The notes under the pieces are model-generated. The model ran no database searches, was not told where the DNA came from, and saw nothing but the letters and a program-made list of their open reading frames with translations. A stretch of 11,526 nt of DNA from Candidatus Bipolaricaulota bacterium (GTDB taxonomy: Bacteria; Bipolaricaulota; Bipolaricaulia; UBA7950; UBA9294), in the NCBI GenBank assembly GCA_030612485.1, contig JAUWNS010000068.1:1-11526 (forward strand), written 5' to 3'. The position numbers and the translations under genes are program-made. Positions 1 to 6,562 of this stretch are shown piece after piece (the stretch's first letter is position 1; every line of letters begins with the position of its first letter).

Positions 1-750
1 CTTCGCACCCTCTATGTGGGGACTCAGAACTACGTTCGCCTGTTCACCTCATCGGCTTACCTCCGCAGCCTGTGGGTAAGCGTTCTGTTCGCCGGTGGGA
101 TCGTTCTTCTGGGGCTCACCTTATCCTTGGCGGTTGCGCTACTTGCCAACCGAAAGGTGCGCGGGGCGCGCATCTATCGGACAGCCCTTATCTGGCCGTA
201 CGCCCTCTCCCCAGCTGTGGCGGGGACAATCTGGCTATTCTTGTTCAATCCGACGGCCGGTGTCGTAAACTACGTTTTGGAAAGGACTATCGGCATTTCT
301 CCCGATTGGGTGACTAGTCAGAATCTCGCTGTTTTTCTGGTGATCAGCGCAGCGGTCTGGAAGAACCTGGGGTACAACATCGTTTTCTTCCTAGCGGGAC
401 TGCAGAACGTACCCGGACAGGTCATCGAGGCGGCACGCATCGACGGGGCCGGAGCATGGCGCTGTTTCTGGCGGATCACGCTTCCCTTGTTGTCTCCGAC
501 TGCGTTCTTCCTGTTGATCATGAATATGATCTACGCTTTCTTCGGTGTGTTCGGTCTTATCGACGTCCTGACCAAGGGAGGCCCAGCACGGGCAACTAAC
601 ATCCTCATCTACAACCTGTACCGCGATGCGTTCGAACATAACAAGTGGGGGATGGCATCGGCCCAGTCCGTCATCCTGTTCATCATGGTCGTTGGGTTTA
701 CATTGTTGCAGTTCCGAACTACCGGAAAGAAGGTGCACTATGGCGGATAA
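1..750 (+). CDS. ugpA: Glycerol-3-phosphate/glycerophosphodiester ABC importer, permease UgpA (5' partial)
   Basis: This is an inner-membrane permease subunit of the Ugp importer, which takes up sn-glycerol-3-phosphate and glycerophosphodiesters. The frame is open to the left window edge, so the GTG at 16 is an internal codon and the true start lies upstream. Compared with E. coli UgpA (about 295 residues), roughly 45 N-terminal residues are missing. The visible part resembles E. coli UgpA along its whole length, including the Leu-Pro-Tyr-Ala-like segment at the second visible helix, a Phe-Asn-Pro turn, and the ATPase-coupling EAA loop (EAARIDGAGAWRCFWRITLP, from base 427). About five hydrophobic helices are visible. 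The stop codon at 748-750 overlaps the ugpE start by 11 bases, implying translational coupling. The binding-protein gene for this copy presumably lies upstream, outside the window. Confidence 0.93.
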   Translation, partial: LRTLYVGTQNYVRLFTSSAYLRSLWVSVLFAGGIVLLGLTLSLAVALLANRKVRGARIYRTALIWPYALSPAVAGTIWLFLFNPTAGVVNYVLERTIGISPDWVTSQNLAVFLVISAAVWKNLGYNIVFFLAGLQNVPGQVIEAARIDGAGAWRCFWRITLPLLSPTAFFLLIMNMIYAFFGVFGLIDVLTKGGPARATNILIYNLYRDAFEHNKWGMASAQSVILFIMVVGFTLLQFRTTGKKVHYGG

Positions 751-1603
751 TACGAAGACGCGTGACTGGTACTACTGGAGACCGAAGCTCTCCACTTTCT
801 CCACTCATCTTGCCCTCCTGTTGACCGCTCTATTGATCGCCTCCCCGATCATCTTCGCGCTGATCAAGAGCACGCAGAGTACAGCTCAGATCAGCACGTA
901 CCCACCGCAGTTCGTCATCGGTAATTCAGCGGTTGAGAACTACACCGTCGCTTGGGAGCGCTACAACCTGGGAAAGTTGATGGCTAATACGTTTGGCGTG
1001 GCAATAACTGTCATGCTAGGGAAGACTATCCTCTCCCTCTTCGCCGCCCTCGCACTGGTCTACTTCGATTTCCGCTTCAAGGGGTTGATCTTCATCTTCA
1101 TCCTGGTGACCCTGATGATGCCTGTTCCCGTACGGGTTGTTCCTCTATTCAAGCTCGTATGCAGCCTCGGCTGGGGGAACACCTTTTGGGCACTGACCGT
1201 CCCGTTCTTAGCATCGGCAACAGGGACGTTCTTGTTCCGCCAGCACTTCATGTCGATCCCGACGTCGTTGGTCGACGCGGCCCGCGTCGACGGAGTCGGT
1301 CCGATGCGCTTCTTGTGGCAGATCTTGCTCCCGATGTCGATGAATACCGTCGGGGCCCTCGCAGTGATCGAGTTCGTCTACCTGTGGAATCAGTATCTGT
1401 GGCCGCTGATCATCATCAGTTCCAACGATAATCAGATGATCCAGATGGGGGTGAAGAGGCTGACCAGCGCTGGGCCAGAGGGGATGGTGCACTGGGGCGT
1501 ATCCATGGCCGGGGTGATCATCACCATGCTCCCGCCGCTGATCATGTTCATCCTCCTGCAGGAGCAGTTCATGCGCGGGTTCGCCCTGACGGAGGAGAAG
1601 TGA
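740..1603 (+). CDS. ugpE: Glycerol-3-phosphate/glycerophosphodiester ABC importer, permease UgpE
   Basis: This is the second membrane permease of the Ugp importer and pairs with UgpA. It has 287 residues against about 281 in E. coli UgpE. The ATG at 740 was chosen because it gives MADNTKTRDWYYW followed by a normal cytosolic N-terminus and first helix. The frame is open further upstream to 626, but that stretch lies wholly inside ugpA. About six transmembrane helices are visible. The cytoplasmic coupling loop, from residue 179, reads DAARVDGVGPMRFLWQILLP, the EAA-motif region of MalG-type permeases, with Asp in place of the usual Glu. The stop overlaps the next gene in a GTGA junction (1600-1603). 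The operon position and the partner ugpA make the assignment firm. Exact substrate preference (glycerol-3-phosphate versus glycerophosphocholine) cannot be read from a permease. Confidence 0.93.
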   Translation: MADNTKTRDWYYWRPKLSTFSTHLALLLTALLIASPIIFALIKSTQSTAQISTYPPQFVIGNSAVENYTVAWERYNLGKLMANTFGVAITVMLGKTILSLFAALALVYFDFRFKGLIFIFILVTLMMPVPVRVVPLFKLVCSLGWGNTFWALTVPFLASATGTFLFRQHFMSIPTSLVDAARVDGVGPMRFLWQILLPMSMNTVGALAVIEFVYLWNQYLWPLIIISSNDNQMIQMGVKRLTSAGPEGMVHWGVSMAGVIITMLPPLIMFILLQEQFMRGFALTEEK

Positions 1604-2337
1604 AGGTCATTGGACATAAGGGGGCTGTTGATGGTGCTCCAGAAAACACCCGGGCCAGCTTGGAGAGAGCTCTCTCTCTTGGCGTAGACGCCGTAGAGAT
1701 CGATGTCTGGCCGACAGCTGACGGAAAGTTCATCCTCTTTCACGATGCGCACCTGGCACGCATCACTGGGCACAGTGGGTGGACGACGGCACTGACAAGC
1801 GGAGAGCTCAAGCTACTCGATGTGGGGAGCTCGTACTCTCCCGAGTTCAGTGGTGAGCGGATCCTGCTGCTTGAGGAAGCGCTCGACATCATCGCTGGCC
1901 GGGTCCTTCTGATTCTGGAGCTCAAGCGCACTCGCCACGAGATGGACCGGTTTGCATGGGTGGAGGAACGGCTTGGGAAAATCCTGGCATCGTCGGGCGC
2001 TTTGCCATGGACAGTGGTCATCTCGTTCGATCACGCAGCGTTGCTCAGCCTGCGGGAGATCACTCCAGAGATGCGGATCGGGATGCTCTACGCCGGCGAA
2101 TGGCTCAGCTTGTGGGCGGAAGCAGAGCGCCTCACTCCAGAGGCCCTTCTCCCGCATTGGGCGCAGACGACGCCCCAACTCGTGGACGAGGCCCACCAGC
2201 GAGGCCTGAGTATCTACCCGTGGATCGTCAATCACGACGAGTGGATGACGCGTTTTTCGGAGATGAATGTCGACGGCATCATTACGGATCGCCCGGAGCA
2301 ACTTCTCCGAATGTTGGGGCGAGCGAAGGCTATCTGA
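1600..2337 (+). CDS. ugpQ: Cytosolic glycerophosphodiester phosphodiesterase (UgpQ-like)
   Basis: This enzyme hydrolyses glycerophosphodiesters to sn-glycerol-3-phosphate and an alcohol. At 245 residues it matches E. coli UgpQ (about 247), and it has no signal peptide, so it should act in the cytosol on imported diesters. The GDPD fold signature is complete: GHKGAVDGAPENT at residues 5-17 with catalytic His6; EIDV at 33-36 giving metal ligands Glu33 and Asp35; FHD at 47-49 with the second catalytic His48; LELK at 106-109 with Glu107; and a C-terminal VDGIITDRPEQL strand. The position after His6 is Lys instead of the usual Arg. The GTG start at 1600 overlaps the ugpE stop (GTGA), with a GGAGG box four bases upstream, so translation is coupled to the permease. 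This matches the known ugp gene neighbourhood in enterobacteria, where ugpQ follows the transporter genes. Confidence 0.92.
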   Translation: MKVIGHKGAVDGAPENTRASLERALSLGVDAVEIDVWPTADGKFILFHDAHLARITGHSGWTTALTSGELKLLDVGSSYSPEFSGERILLLEEALDIIAGRVLLILELKRTRHEMDRFAWVEERLGKILASSGALPWTVVISFDHAALLSLREITPEMRIGMLYAGEWLSLWAEAERLTPEALLPHWAQTTPQLVDEAHQRGLSIYPWIVNHDEWMTRFSEMNVDGIITDRPEQLLRMLGRAKAI

Positions 2338-2364
2338 TTTCCACTTGAATCTTGGAGGTATAAC

Positions 2365-3228
2365 GTGATGGAATGGTATCCAGATGGAGACGTGTTGTCG
2401 CGACTGTCGTCAACCCACCCACTGATTCGCTGCAAGGGCTTCGTCTTTGACGTCGATGGAGTCCTCTGCCGCGGCGGCGATCTTATCCCGCGAGCCGAAG
2501 AGGCGATTGAACGTCTGCGTCGTGGGGGAAAGAAGGTCATATTCATCTCCAATAACTCCACCAAATCCCGCGAGGAATACATCGCGAAGTTCACTCGCCT
2601 GGGGATTCCGGTGACCGAGAACGACCTCGTACTCTCCACGTACGCCACTGCCCGTTACGTGGCGAATGAGAAACCAGGGGCAAAGGTATACATGGTGGGC
2701 GCAAAGGGTCTTGGTAGGGAGATCGAGCTTACCAGCCTTGAGCTAGTGGACGATCCTCTTCAGGCAGAGTACGTCATCGTTGGCTCGGCGTTCAACGGCA
2801 AGGGTGCGCTAACGTCGGAAAACGGGCTCCGGATCACGGGGGCGCTGCGCGCGCTGTACCACGCCAACGCCAAGTTCGTGGCGACCAATCCTGACCGGAT
2901 CTTTCCGGCCAAGGATGGGGTGATCCCAGGGACAGGGGCGGTGATCGGCGCTCTCTCCTACATGGTCGATCGCGAGCCGGATGTGATCATCGGAAAACCG
3001 TCCCCGTACATCGTGAAGATCGCCCTCGACCGGCTCGGTCTCAACGGGAACGAGTGCGCGATCGTAGGAGATATGGATACGGACATGCTTGCAGGGCAGA
3101 GAATGAACATGACGACCGTCTTCGTGCGATCAGGCGCGATGACCGAGGAGAAGCTTCGCTCGCTCGGCATAACACCGCGCTTCGCGTTCGATTCGGTGAT
3201 CGACATCCTCGCAGTAGAAGGAGAATAA
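2365..3228 (+). CDS. HAD superfamily class IIA phosphatase, NagD/glycerol-phosphate phosphatase-like
   Basis: This is a predicted cytosolic Mg-dependent phosphatase of 287 residues. The HAD core is clear: DVDGVL at 29-34 (nucleophile Asp29, acid/base Asp31), SNNST at 62-66 (motif II), a class IIA cap domain between about 70 and 200, GKPSP from 210 (motif III Lys211), and GDMDTDMLAG from 235 (motif IV acids). Class IIA members include NagD, pyridoxal phosphatase and phosphoglycolate or glycerol-3-phosphate phosphatases. In this operon a role in removing phosphate from glycerol-3-phosphate released by the upstream phosphodiesterase is the natural inference, not a demonstrated fact. Motif IV is one residue shorter between its two acidic pairs than in E. 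coli NagD (GDNLRTD). About 20 extra residues precede the nucleophile. The start is GTG 2365 or the adjacent ATG 2368; GGAGG at 2354-2358 serves either. Confidence 0.85.
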   Translation: MMEWYPDGDVLSRLSSTHPLIRCKGFVFDVDGVLCRGGDLIPRAEEAIERLRRGGKKVIFISNNSTKSREEYIAKFTRLGIPVTENDLVLSTYATARYVANEKPGAKVYMVGAKGLGREIELTSLELVDDPLQAEYVIVGSAFNGKGALTSENGLRITGALRALYHANAKFVATNPDRIFPAKDGVIPGTGAVIGALSYMVDREPDVIIGKPSPYIVKIALDRLGLNGNECAIVGDMDTDMLAGQRMNMTTVFVRSGAMTEEKLRSLGITPRFAFDSVIDILAVEGE

Positions 3229-3229
3229 G

Positions 3230-4447
3230 GTGAGCAAGAAGAGCTACATCGCGGCATTGACGGAAGGGATTCCACGGCTCAGGGCGGAAGGACGCACGGT
3301 GGTCCTCGCCCACCACAACGACGCAGACGGACTCGCAGCGGCCACCGTGTTGGAGACGGCTCTTACCAGGGACGGCTTCACCGTCGACCGCATCCCGCTC
3401 GAACGGGTCCATCCCCCCATCGTCGAGCGCATCCATGATGTCGCCGCTGGCAGACCGGTGATCTACACCGATCTCGGTGGGCGAGCAGCCCCCGTCATCT
3501 GTGCCGCCAACAAGGAACGCTCATTCACCCTCATCCTCGACCACCACCCTGCAGAGGAGTCCACCTCTCAGAAAGTGCTGTGCCTGTCAACAGAACTCTT
3601 CGGCCTCTCCGGGGAGAAGGAGATCTCCGCCGCTACCGGCGCGTACCTCTTCGCCCTTGCACTTAATCCAGACAACTACGATCTCGCCTACTTGGGAGTG
3701 ATCGGAGCACTCGGAGACTCCCACGACCGTGACGGGCGCCTCGTCGGTGAGAACAGGGATGCCCTGATGGACGCAGTCTCCCAGGGGGTGATCAGGGTTA
3801 CCGAGGAGAACGGACACGAGAAATACACCCTCACGAAGTTCGACAAGGAGATCCCTATGGGACCGTTCTCTAAGTCGCTCACAACCTTAGGGGCGGCCGG
3901 TTACGCCATGGGTGGACCGGAACTCGGAGTACGTACATGCCTCGACGGACCGACCCCAGAGTACGAGTCGAAGCTCGCTGAACTGACCACCCTCAAGGAG
4001 GAAGGATTCGCGCGGGAACTCGCCCGCATCGAAAATGGCGAACTACTCAAGACGCAGCACATTCAATGGTTTTCCATCGGAGATGGCTTCGCCCCGATGG
4101 GGGTGAAGATCATCGGTGAGTTCTGCATGGATATTCGCGATACAGAGTTTATGTCAACCGACAAGTACATCGCAGGTTTCCAGGATATGCCAGCTGAGAT
4201 CCCCAGTTTGGGACAATTCGAGTGGGACCTGGTCAAGGTCTCGATGCGCATACCCACTCCGCTCGGGCAACGGATTATCGACAGGGATATGCCTGGACTG
4301 GACTGGCTCCTTCCAGAGGCAGCACTAAAGATCGGCGGATCAATCGATGCCTGCCACGGATACGCGGCAGCCGCTCTCATCCCCCGCGGGAAGGAGGAAG
4401 AACTGATCGCATTGATGGACGCACTCCTCGTCGAGAAAGGGCTGTGA
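3230..4447 (+). CDS. DHH/DHHA1 family phosphoesterase (RecJ-like)
   Basis: This 405-residue soluble protein belongs to the DHH phosphoesterase superfamily, whose members (RecJ, NrnA nanoRNases, GdpP, archaeal RecJ homologues) are metal-dependent enzymes acting on single-stranded nucleic acids, short oligonucleotides or cyclic dinucleotides. Visible motifs are HHNDADG at 28-34 (motif I), TDLGG at 80-84 (motif II), LDHHP at 103-107 (the name-giving motif III) and GALGDSHD at 159-166 (motif IV). Near the C-terminus, GGSIDACHGYAAAALI from about 369 fits the glycine-rich DHHA1 substrate-binding loop. There is no signal peptide or membrane segment. The GTG start at 3230 has a GAAGGAG box six bases upstream and lies one base after the phosphatase stop. 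The stop TGA shares its last base with the next start (TGATG). The true substrate is not readable. Placement in a glycerophosphodiester operon is unusual and may hint at another phosphodiester. Confidence 0.85.
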   Translation: MSKKSYIAALTEGIPRLRAEGRTVVLAHHNDADGLAAATVLETALTRDGFTVDRIPLERVHPPIVERIHDVAAGRPVIYTDLGGRAAPVICAANKERSFTLILDHHPAEESTSQKVLCLSTELFGLSGEKEISAATGAYLFALALNPDNYDLAYLGVIGALGDSHDRDGRLVGENRDALMDAVSQGVIRVTEENGHEKYTLTKFDKEIPMGPFSKSLTTLGAAGYAMGGPELGVRTCLDGPTPEYESKLAELTTLKEEGFARELARIENGELLKTQHIQWFSIGDGFAPMGVKIIGEFCMDIRDTEFMSTDKYIAGFQDMPAEIPSLGQFEWDLVKVSMRIPTPLGQRIIDRDMPGLDWLLPEAALKIGGSIDACHGYAAAALIPRGKEEELIALMDALLVEKGL

Positions 4448-5424
4448 TGGCGAGGGTGGGGATCGCGTCGCTCACGCTCTGCCTTCTCGTGCTCATCGTT
4501 GTCACGGTGGGAGGAGTGGGTAAGGAGAGATTCCCGCACGACCCGATTTCCATCCGATCGGACGACGACTTCACCACGGCAAACGGTGTTGTAGCAGGGC
4601 GCGGTACGCTTACTGACCCCTACGTCATCGCCAACTGGACTATCGACGCTGGAACCGGTGTTGGTATCCGCATACAGGGTACCTCCGCCCACGTTCTCAT
4701 CCAGGACTGTCATGTAGTTGGTGACAGCAGGCGCGGCATTGGCATTCTCCTGCGGGATACTGCCCATGTCCGCGTTTACAGGTGTGCTTTCACCAACCTT
4801 AAGACAGGTCTCTTTATCTACCAGAATCCGGCCGCTTTCGTGGATGAGAACACCTTTACGGATTGCCGTCGTGGTATCGAAGGAACGGAATCGGATGGGC
4901 TAGCCATAACGGGGAACAGCGTTTGCGGGGCGCGGGAGCACGGAATCTTCCTCTGGCGCTGCCATGAGGCATCCCTGCGCGGAAACGCCCTCTCAGACTG
5001 CAGTAATGGGATCTACCTTGACAGCTGCCACCGCGATCATCTGGATGGGAACCGAGTTAAGAGGATGGATCACGGGATCTTCCTGTGGGACTGCTTCGAT
5101 TGCACTATCGTTGGCAACGTGCTCCACACGTGCGACCTCGGTCTTGCACTGGTGCACACCTCCGAGCGGAACACCGTCTTCCACAACGAGTTCTTCGACA
5201 ATACCCGTCCCGCAACCTGCGACGAAACAAAGAACCGCTGGGACGGTGGCTACCCCGTCGGCGGCAATTTCTGGGGTGAGGGGGAGAGCGTGGATGAGCA
5301 CTCCGGGCCTAATCAAGATCAACCCGGCTCAGACGGGATCGCGGATACCCCCATCCTGGTTCCGCTCGGAAACATCGATCGTTACCCGCTTATCTCGCCA
5401 TTGGAGGCGGATGGAACGGAGTAA
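4447..5424 (+). CDS. Secreted right-handed beta-helix protein, NosD/CASH-type
   Basis: This is a predicted exported protein of 325 residues with an N-terminal hydrophobic signal (about residues 4-24). Its body is a parallel beta-helix with a clear repeat of 22-23 residues: turn asparagines at 135, 157, 180, 202, 224 and 247 form an Asn ladder typical of NosD/CASH domains, which are found in sugar-polymer hydrolases, lyases and surface proteins. The C-terminal end has the GGNFWGEGES...GPNQDQPGSDGIADTP...DRYPL pattern, which I recognise from NosD-like proteins of archaea and uncultured bacteria; the Asp-rich part looks cation-binding. Eleven cysteines lie in the exported part, three of them spaced exactly 22 residues apart (172, 194, 216). 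ATG 4447 overlaps the previous stop by one base; GTG 4444 is an alternative start. The catalytic role is unknown. It could bind or cut a surface glycopolymer, which is only suggested by its neighbours. Confidence 0.78.
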   Translation: MARVGIASLTLCLLVLIVVTVGGVGKERFPHDPISIRSDDDFTTANGVVAGRGTLTDPYVIANWTIDAGTGVGIRIQGTSAHVLIQDCHVVGDSRRGIGILLRDTAHVRVYRCAFTNLKTGLFIYQNPAAFVDENTFTDCRRGIEGTESDGLAITGNSVCGAREHGIFLWRCHEASLRGNALSDCSNGIYLDSCHRDHLDGNRVKRMDHGIFLWDCFDCTIVGNVLHTCDLGLALVHTSERNTVFHNEFFDNTRPATCDETKNRWDGGYPVGGNFWGEGESVDEHSGPNQDQPGSDGIADTPILVPLGNIDRYPLISPLEADGTE

Positions 5425-5447
5425 ATCAGTATAATAAGGAGGACATT

Positions 5448-6404
5448 ATGAAGCGTGCGTTGCTCATTATTGGTATCTTGCTGTTGCTCGGGGTGCTCGG
5501 CCTAGCAGAGGGAAAGATCGTCATCGCTCACCGGGGAGCGGCCGGCTACCTGCCAGAACACACCCTGGAGGGGTATGCCTACGCGTACGCCCTGGGAGCA
5601 GATTACATCGAGCCCGATCTCGTGCTGACGAAGGACGCCCAGTTCATCTGTCTTCATGATATCTACCTCGATCCGACGACCGACGTGGAAGCAGTCTTTC
5701 CGGATCGTCGCCGCAGAGACGGGCATTGGTACGCCGCCGACTTCACCCTCGCTGAGATCAGAGAGCTTCGCATCCACGAACGGTGCCGAGAGAACGGGAA
5801 CCCGTATTTTCCGAATCGTTTTCCCGTGGGCGAATCGAGGTTCGAGGTCCCCACCTTTATCGAGATGATCGAACTGATTCAGGGGCTCAACAAGAGCACC
5901 GGACGGAACGTGGGAATCTACCCCGAACTGAAGAAGCCGAGTTGGCACTCCTCGGAGGGGTTACCTATGGAGGAAGCGGTCCTCGACGTACTCGATCACT
6001 ATGGCTACACTGGAGAAGACGCAAAGGTGTACATCCAGTCCTTTGAGCCTGACTCTCTAAAGAGGCTCCGTTTCGATCTGGGAACGGACCTCAATCTCCT
6101 TCAGGCAATCAGCGGGAGCTTCTCATATTCGCACATGTGGACTAAGGACGGTCTCGATGAGATCGCCACCTACGCGAACGCAATCGGACCGTCGAAGACG
6201 ATTATCGAGAAGAATCCCCAGTTCGTCGCCTGGGCACATGAGCGAGACCTGGTAGTGCACCCGTATACCTTCCGTAAAGATTCCCTCCCCGCGCAGTACG
6301 CCTCCCTGGAAGAGGAGATGCAGAGATTCTACTTCACCTACAATGTAGACGGTCTGTTCACCGATTTTGCTGATGTAGCGGTTGAAGTGCTTTTGGCCGA
6401 GTGA
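5448..6404 (+). CDS. glpQ: Exported glycerophosphodiester phosphodiesterase (GlpQ-like)
   Basis: This 318-residue enzyme should hydrolyse glycerophosphodiesters outside the cytoplasm, giving glycerol-3-phosphate for uptake. Residues 1-20 form a classical signal peptide (MKRALLIIGILLLL core, likely cleaved near Ala20-Glu21), and no lipobox cysteine is present. The GDPD motifs are complete and of the GlpQ subtype: AHRGAAGYLPEHT at 27-39 (catalytic His28 with Arg29), EPDLV at 55-59 (metal ligands Glu55 and Asp57), LHD at 69-71 (His70), YPELKKP at 158-164 (Glu160, Lys162), an IQSFE strand near 200, and VDGLFTDFAD at the end. The PEHT and EPDLV forms match E. coli periplasmic GlpQ rather than UgpQ. 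AAGGAGG at 5436-5442 lies five bases before the ATG. It is the last gene of the first operon, 23 bases after the beta-helix gene. Confidence 0.93.
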   Translation: MKRALLIIGILLLLGVLGLAEGKIVIAHRGAAGYLPEHTLEGYAYAYALGADYIEPDLVLTKDAQFICLHDIYLDPTTDVEAVFPDRRRRDGHWYAADFTLAEIRELRIHERCRENGNPYFPNRFPVGESRFEVPTFIEMIELIQGLNKSTGRNVGIYPELKKPSWHSSEGLPMEEAVLDVLDHYGYTGEDAKVYIQSFEPDSLKRLRFDLGTDLNLLQAISGSFSYSHMWTKDGLDEIATYANAIGPSKTIIEKNPQFVAWAHERDLVVHPYTFRKDSLPAQYASLEEEMQRFYFTYNVDGLFTDFADVAVEVLLAE

Positions 6405-6562
6405 CGGCAAATATGGTAGTCTTGGCAAGGAGTGGCGTAGCGGCGTCCCGGCTGCGGCGATAGCCCCCTGGGAAAGGGCTCTGAATGGTATCAAAAAAGG
6501 AGGTGATAAGACCATAAGGATTTAAGGAGAGGAAAAGGCGTTAGTCAAAAAAGGAGGTAGAA
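6405..6562 (+). promoter_or_regulatory. 158-base leader before the Fbp/Afu-type binding-protein gene
   Basis: This is the first non-coding gap of any size in the window. Its first half is GC-rich with short possible hairpins (GCGGC 6440-6444 with GCTGC 6451-6455; AGCCC 6462-6466 with GGGCT 6476-6480). No T-run follows, so it is not an obvious terminator. Its second half is purine-rich with three SD-like boxes, near 6496-6507, 6524-6528 and 6551-6557. Only the last is positioned for a start (five bases before ATG 6563). I see no convincing -35/-10 pair, so transcription may read through from the upstream operon or use an atypical promoter. Several ordered blocks recur in the leader before ugpB (10895-11016). 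Confidence 0.55.
6491..6558 (+). repeat. Direct repeat of a ribosome-binding box, TCAAAAAAGGAGGT
   Basis: A perfect 14-base direct repeat occurs at 6491-6504 and 6545-6558. The second copy is the working SD of the binding-protein gene (ATG 6563). The first copy continues as GTGAT, so AAAGGAGGTGAT (6496-6507) is complementary over 12 bases to the common bacterial 16S rRNA 3' tail. No ATG, GTG or TTG follows at a usable distance. Confidence 0.85.

Noticed and set aside
626..739. Upstream extension of the ugpE frame
   Set aside because: It would lie inside ugpA; E. coli UgpE length and the N-terminal sequence fit the start at 740.
1813..2301. 162-codon ORF on the minus strand
   Set aside because: It is opposite the cytosolic GDPD gene, with no recognisable domain or ribosome-binding context.
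4222..4446. Upstream extension of the beta-helix frame
   Set aside because: It lies inside the DHH gene and would bury the signal peptide; the start at 4447 puts the signal at the N-terminus.
4063..4767. 234-codon ORF on the minus strand
   Set aside because: It lies opposite the DHH and beta-helix genes, both of which have clear family motifs on the + strand; its translation has low-complexity character and no family pattern.
5430..5435. Perfect TATAAT before the exported GDPD gene
   Set aside because: No -35 box at 16-18 bases, and a start of transcription there would fall on or after the SD box, so it is most likely chance.
6462..6480. Possible Rho-independent terminator after the first operon
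   Set aside because: The stem is only five pairs with a nine-base loop, and no T-run follows.
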